Assembly: GCA_905198155.1 (NCBI GenBank)
Contig: CAJKBQ010000015.1
Span: forward strand, 1 to 64,000
Direction: 5' to 3'
DNA from: an uncultured Eubacteriales bacterium
GTDB taxonomy: Bacteria; Bacillota; Clostridia; Oscillospirales; Acutalibacteraceae
Length of the DNA: 64,000 nucleotides
In this document: positions 62,030 through 64,000 of the stretch, piece by piece
How the letters are laid out: the number at the start of each line of letters is the position of its first letter
How positions within the stretch are numbered: position 1 is the stretch's first letter
Made by a program: the position numbers and the translations under genes
The notes under the pieces: model-generated
Seen by the model: the letters and a program-made list of their open reading frames with translations, nothing else
Databases searched by the model: none
What the model was told of the DNA's origin: nothing

Positions 62030-64000
62030 TTACTTGGTTTGAGAATCCGGAGTGTCAATGACCCGCGTATTGACTGATTTGACACGATCGACCACCAGTT
62101 TTCGGAATTCCGGTGATAGCATGGCAAAGAATGCCGTAAATCCTGTAACACGAACCACCAAATCCGGATATTTGAATGGATCTTTGTCGGCTTCCAGGAT
62201 TTTTTCTGCATCAATAATGTTGATATTCAACAAAGTGTTGCCACTGTCGAGAATCGCATGAATCATTGCCGACATTTTGTCGATGCCGTCCGGATCGTCC
62301 GCGATTCCGGGATCCAGTTCCAGCTGCACCGGCGCGCAGTTGCCGTATCCGGGTTGAATTGCCGCAATTGCGTTGCACATTGCGGACACCGCGCCATCGG
62401 AGCGGAAGCCGCCATTCGGGTTCGCGCCATGATTGATCGGCTCGCCTGCGCGACGGCCATTCGGCATTGCATGTACTGATTTTCCCAATAGTATCGTGTT
62501 TGACCATGAAAAATAGCCAGGAATAAATTGAATACCCGGGTGTTGATTGCACAAATCGCGCACCAAGGCCGTGTAACACTCGTTCACACGCTGCGCCCAC
62601 TGGTCGCCGAGCGTGTCGCCGCCGCCATAGCGCGGGCTATGTTGGAGCATTTGGCGCAACGATTCGCCGCGCGCTCCCGCAAAGTCGGACCGCATCGCGT
62701 CATTGAGCGCCGCATAAGTCAGTCGGTGCTCGCGGTCAATCCGTTGCTCGCACGCCGCGAAGCTGTCCGCCACCACTGCGATGCCGCTGCCATCCACACA
62801 CATATTGTAAAAATTGGCACCGCCATCGGTAATGTTGACGCCTTTATCGATCAATCCATGCTGGAACAAATTCAAAATCAGCTCCGGTTGGCTCTTGGAT
62901 TGATATTTTAAATGGTGCATAATCCCGTTTCCGGTTGCATCTACCGCGCATTTCAGGTGCTTCTGGAAAAGCGTCCACAGCCGTTCCGTGCTCGGCGCAA
63001 CGCCCGATTCCGCCGTCGCCATCATCTCGTCAAACGCAACTTCCAGCACTTTTGCGAGGTTAATTTTGACCGTATCGTTCATCGTGTATTCCATTCCTGG
63101 GATACACATCCAGTGGCATCCGGCCGCAACACGACGGCGCGCCAACTGCTGCGAATACCCGCACCGCATGAACCCGCGAACCAAGGCGTTGTCGGACGAA
63201 TAGCGCGGCCAGCCTTGTTTATTTTTGAACAAGTATGCGACGGATTTTCGGAAGAATTTCGCATCTAATTGGTCATGAACACGCACTGTCAGGTTGCACG
63301 CAATGTTGATTTTGTCCGCAGCGTCCAACACAAGGTACGACAACCGACTCGTCAAATCGTGGCCATCGACGGGGTCCGGGCCGCCCAATTGGAAGTACCG
63401 CGTGTCCTGCAAAAAGAGGCACGCCAGCTCAAAAACGACCGTTTCATCTGTCAATTTTCCGGCAGCGACGTCGCGCTCGTAGTACGGGCGAAGCATTTCG
63501 TCCAACTGGCCGCCCGCGCTGCCGCGGTTGTATGTGCGGGACAACATGCTAAAGCTGCACATCCACTGCACCGCCTCGCGGAAGGTCTGCGGCGGCTCGG
63601 TCGCCATGCGGCGGTTGATTCGTGCCATCTCGTGCAGATTGTCGCGCAATTGTGTATTTTGTTCGATATTTGACAGGGAATCCAATTCATCTGCAGTTTG
63701 CTCCAAAAAGGTAATAATCGCCTCTACCACCATAATTTCATAGGTGTAAAATTCGGCGTGCGACGAATCGTGGACTTGTTGGGCGTCACGCAATTTTTGC
63801 AGGATGCCCCCCCAGCCGAGGTCAAACCCGATTTGCAGATCCGGGGTGAAATGGTGGCAATTGTCAATTCCGGAAATAATGTTATAGCGATCAAAAAAGA
63901 CTTTCAGGTCGTCATACGGGTAATCAGGGTTCCATTTTTTATCTTTTGGTCGCAGTCGCTCCAAGAAGAGGAATCCTTTCCCAGTAAATGCATCCAGCGG
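62030..64000 (-). CDS. Glycyl radical enzyme (pyruvate formate-lyase family), partial
   Basis: The frame is open to the window edge, so the 5' end is missing. 656 residues are visible against about 780-850 in the family. The glycyl radical loop RVTGFTAFF lies about 35 residues from the C-terminus. The probable thiyl cysteine is in AAGCHWMCIPGMEY (about 63,117); many relatives have GCxE there. A radical-SAM activase must exist but is not in view. The enzyme is strictly anaerobic. It is first in this visible part of an operon with the cupin and manA genes. Substrate unknown. Confidence 0.88.
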   Translation of the reverse strand, partial: PLDAFTGKGFLFLERLRPKDKKWNPDYPYDDLKVFFDRYNIISGIDNCHHFTPDLQIGFDLGWGGILQKLRDAQQVHDSSHAEFYTYEIMVVEAIITFLEQTADELDSLSNIEQNTQLRDNLHEMARINRRMATEPPQTFREAVQWMCSFSMLSRTYNRGSAGGQLDEMLRPYYERDVAAGKLTDETVVFELACLFLQDTRYFQLGGPDPVDGHDLTSRLSYLVLDAADKINIACNLTVRVHDQLDAKFFRKSVAYLFKNKQGWPRYSSDNALVRGFMRCGYSQQLARRRVAAGCHWMCIPGMEYTMNDTVKINLAKVLEVAFDEMMATAESGVAPSTERLWTLFQKHLKCAVDATGNGIMHHLKYQSKSQPELILNLFQHGLIDKGVNITDGGANFYNMCVDGSGIAVVADSFAACEQRIDREHRLTYAALNDAMRSDFAGARGESLRQMLQHSPRYGGGDTLGDQWAQRVNECYTALVRDLCNQHPGIQFIPGYFSWSNTILLGKSVHAMPNGRRAGEPINHGANPNGGFRSDGAVSAMCNAIAAIQPGYGNCAPVQLELDPGIADDPDGIDKMSAMIHAILDSGNTLLNINIIDAEKILEADKDPFKYPDLVVRVTGFTAFFAMLSPEFRKLVVDRVKSVNTRVIDTPDSQTK

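Overview
The window is GC-rich bacterial DNA with Firmicute (probably clostridial) signals. AGGAGG-type ribosome sites, TTGACA/TATAAT promoters with 17-base spacers, a CIRCE (HrcA) operator at an hsp20 gene, LplB/LplC-type sugar permeases with a lipoprotein binding protein, and a CBS-type manganese pyrophosphatase all fit. The species cannot be named from the sequence. High GC gives many long shadow frames, so starts were chosen by ribosome-site spacing and overlap.

Layout. 0-3.7 kb: a short untranslated transcription unit, hsp20, and a small sugar operon (TIM-barrel isomerase plus Gfo/Idh/MocA oxidoreductase) divergent from an AraC regulator. 3.9-9.5 kb: a plasmid-type maintenance module. 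It has a tandem winged-helix Rep-like protein behind a consensus promoter, a helically phased iteron array (seven copies in 175 bp plus three outliers), an AT-rich stretch, a second DNA-binding protein, ParA, ParB, and three perfect parS-like palindromes, with a fourth degenerate copy at 1.76 kb. 9.5-12 kb: a VanRS-like two-component system. 12-20 kb: a leader-peptide attenuator followed by aroF-tyrA-aroB-aroA-aroC-pheA-aroE/aroK. This is the shikimate route plus the Phe and Tyr branches, lacking only 3-dehydroquinate dehydratase among the common-pathway steps.

20-36 kb: a NYN-domain protein, a GH38-like DUF5054 protein with an esterase, alr, a DUF1643 protein, CBS-type pyrophosphatase, a histidine phosphatase, thiamine pyrophosphokinase, a tandem ACT protein, phenylacetate-CoA ligase, indolepyruvate:ferredoxin oxidoreductase (iorA, iorB) and an acyl-CoA ligase. 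36-64 kb: transport and carbohydrate functions. These are two MATE exporters, a sugar-type MFS carrier, phosphodiesterases, an AraA-like isomerase, three more Gfo/Idh/MocA enzymes, a DUF6259 protein with an apparent frameshift, a serine hydrolase, an ABC importer with a membrane-anchored AraC regulator, an AraC-linked isomerase operon, and a mannose-6-phosphate isomerase/cupin/glycyl-radical-enzyme operon cut by the window end.

Two points stand out. A plasmid-style origin and partition locus lies next to core amino-acid and cell-wall genes, so the contig may be a chromid (secondary chromosome) or carry an integrated one. The aromatic operon has a complete ribosome-mediated attenuator: a 32-residue peptide with nine Phe/Tyr codons, an antiterminator pairing and a strong terminator. 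Firmicutes more often use T-boxes for this job. The ior/paaK genes could let the same replicon make aromatic amino acids from arylacetates, or degrade them.
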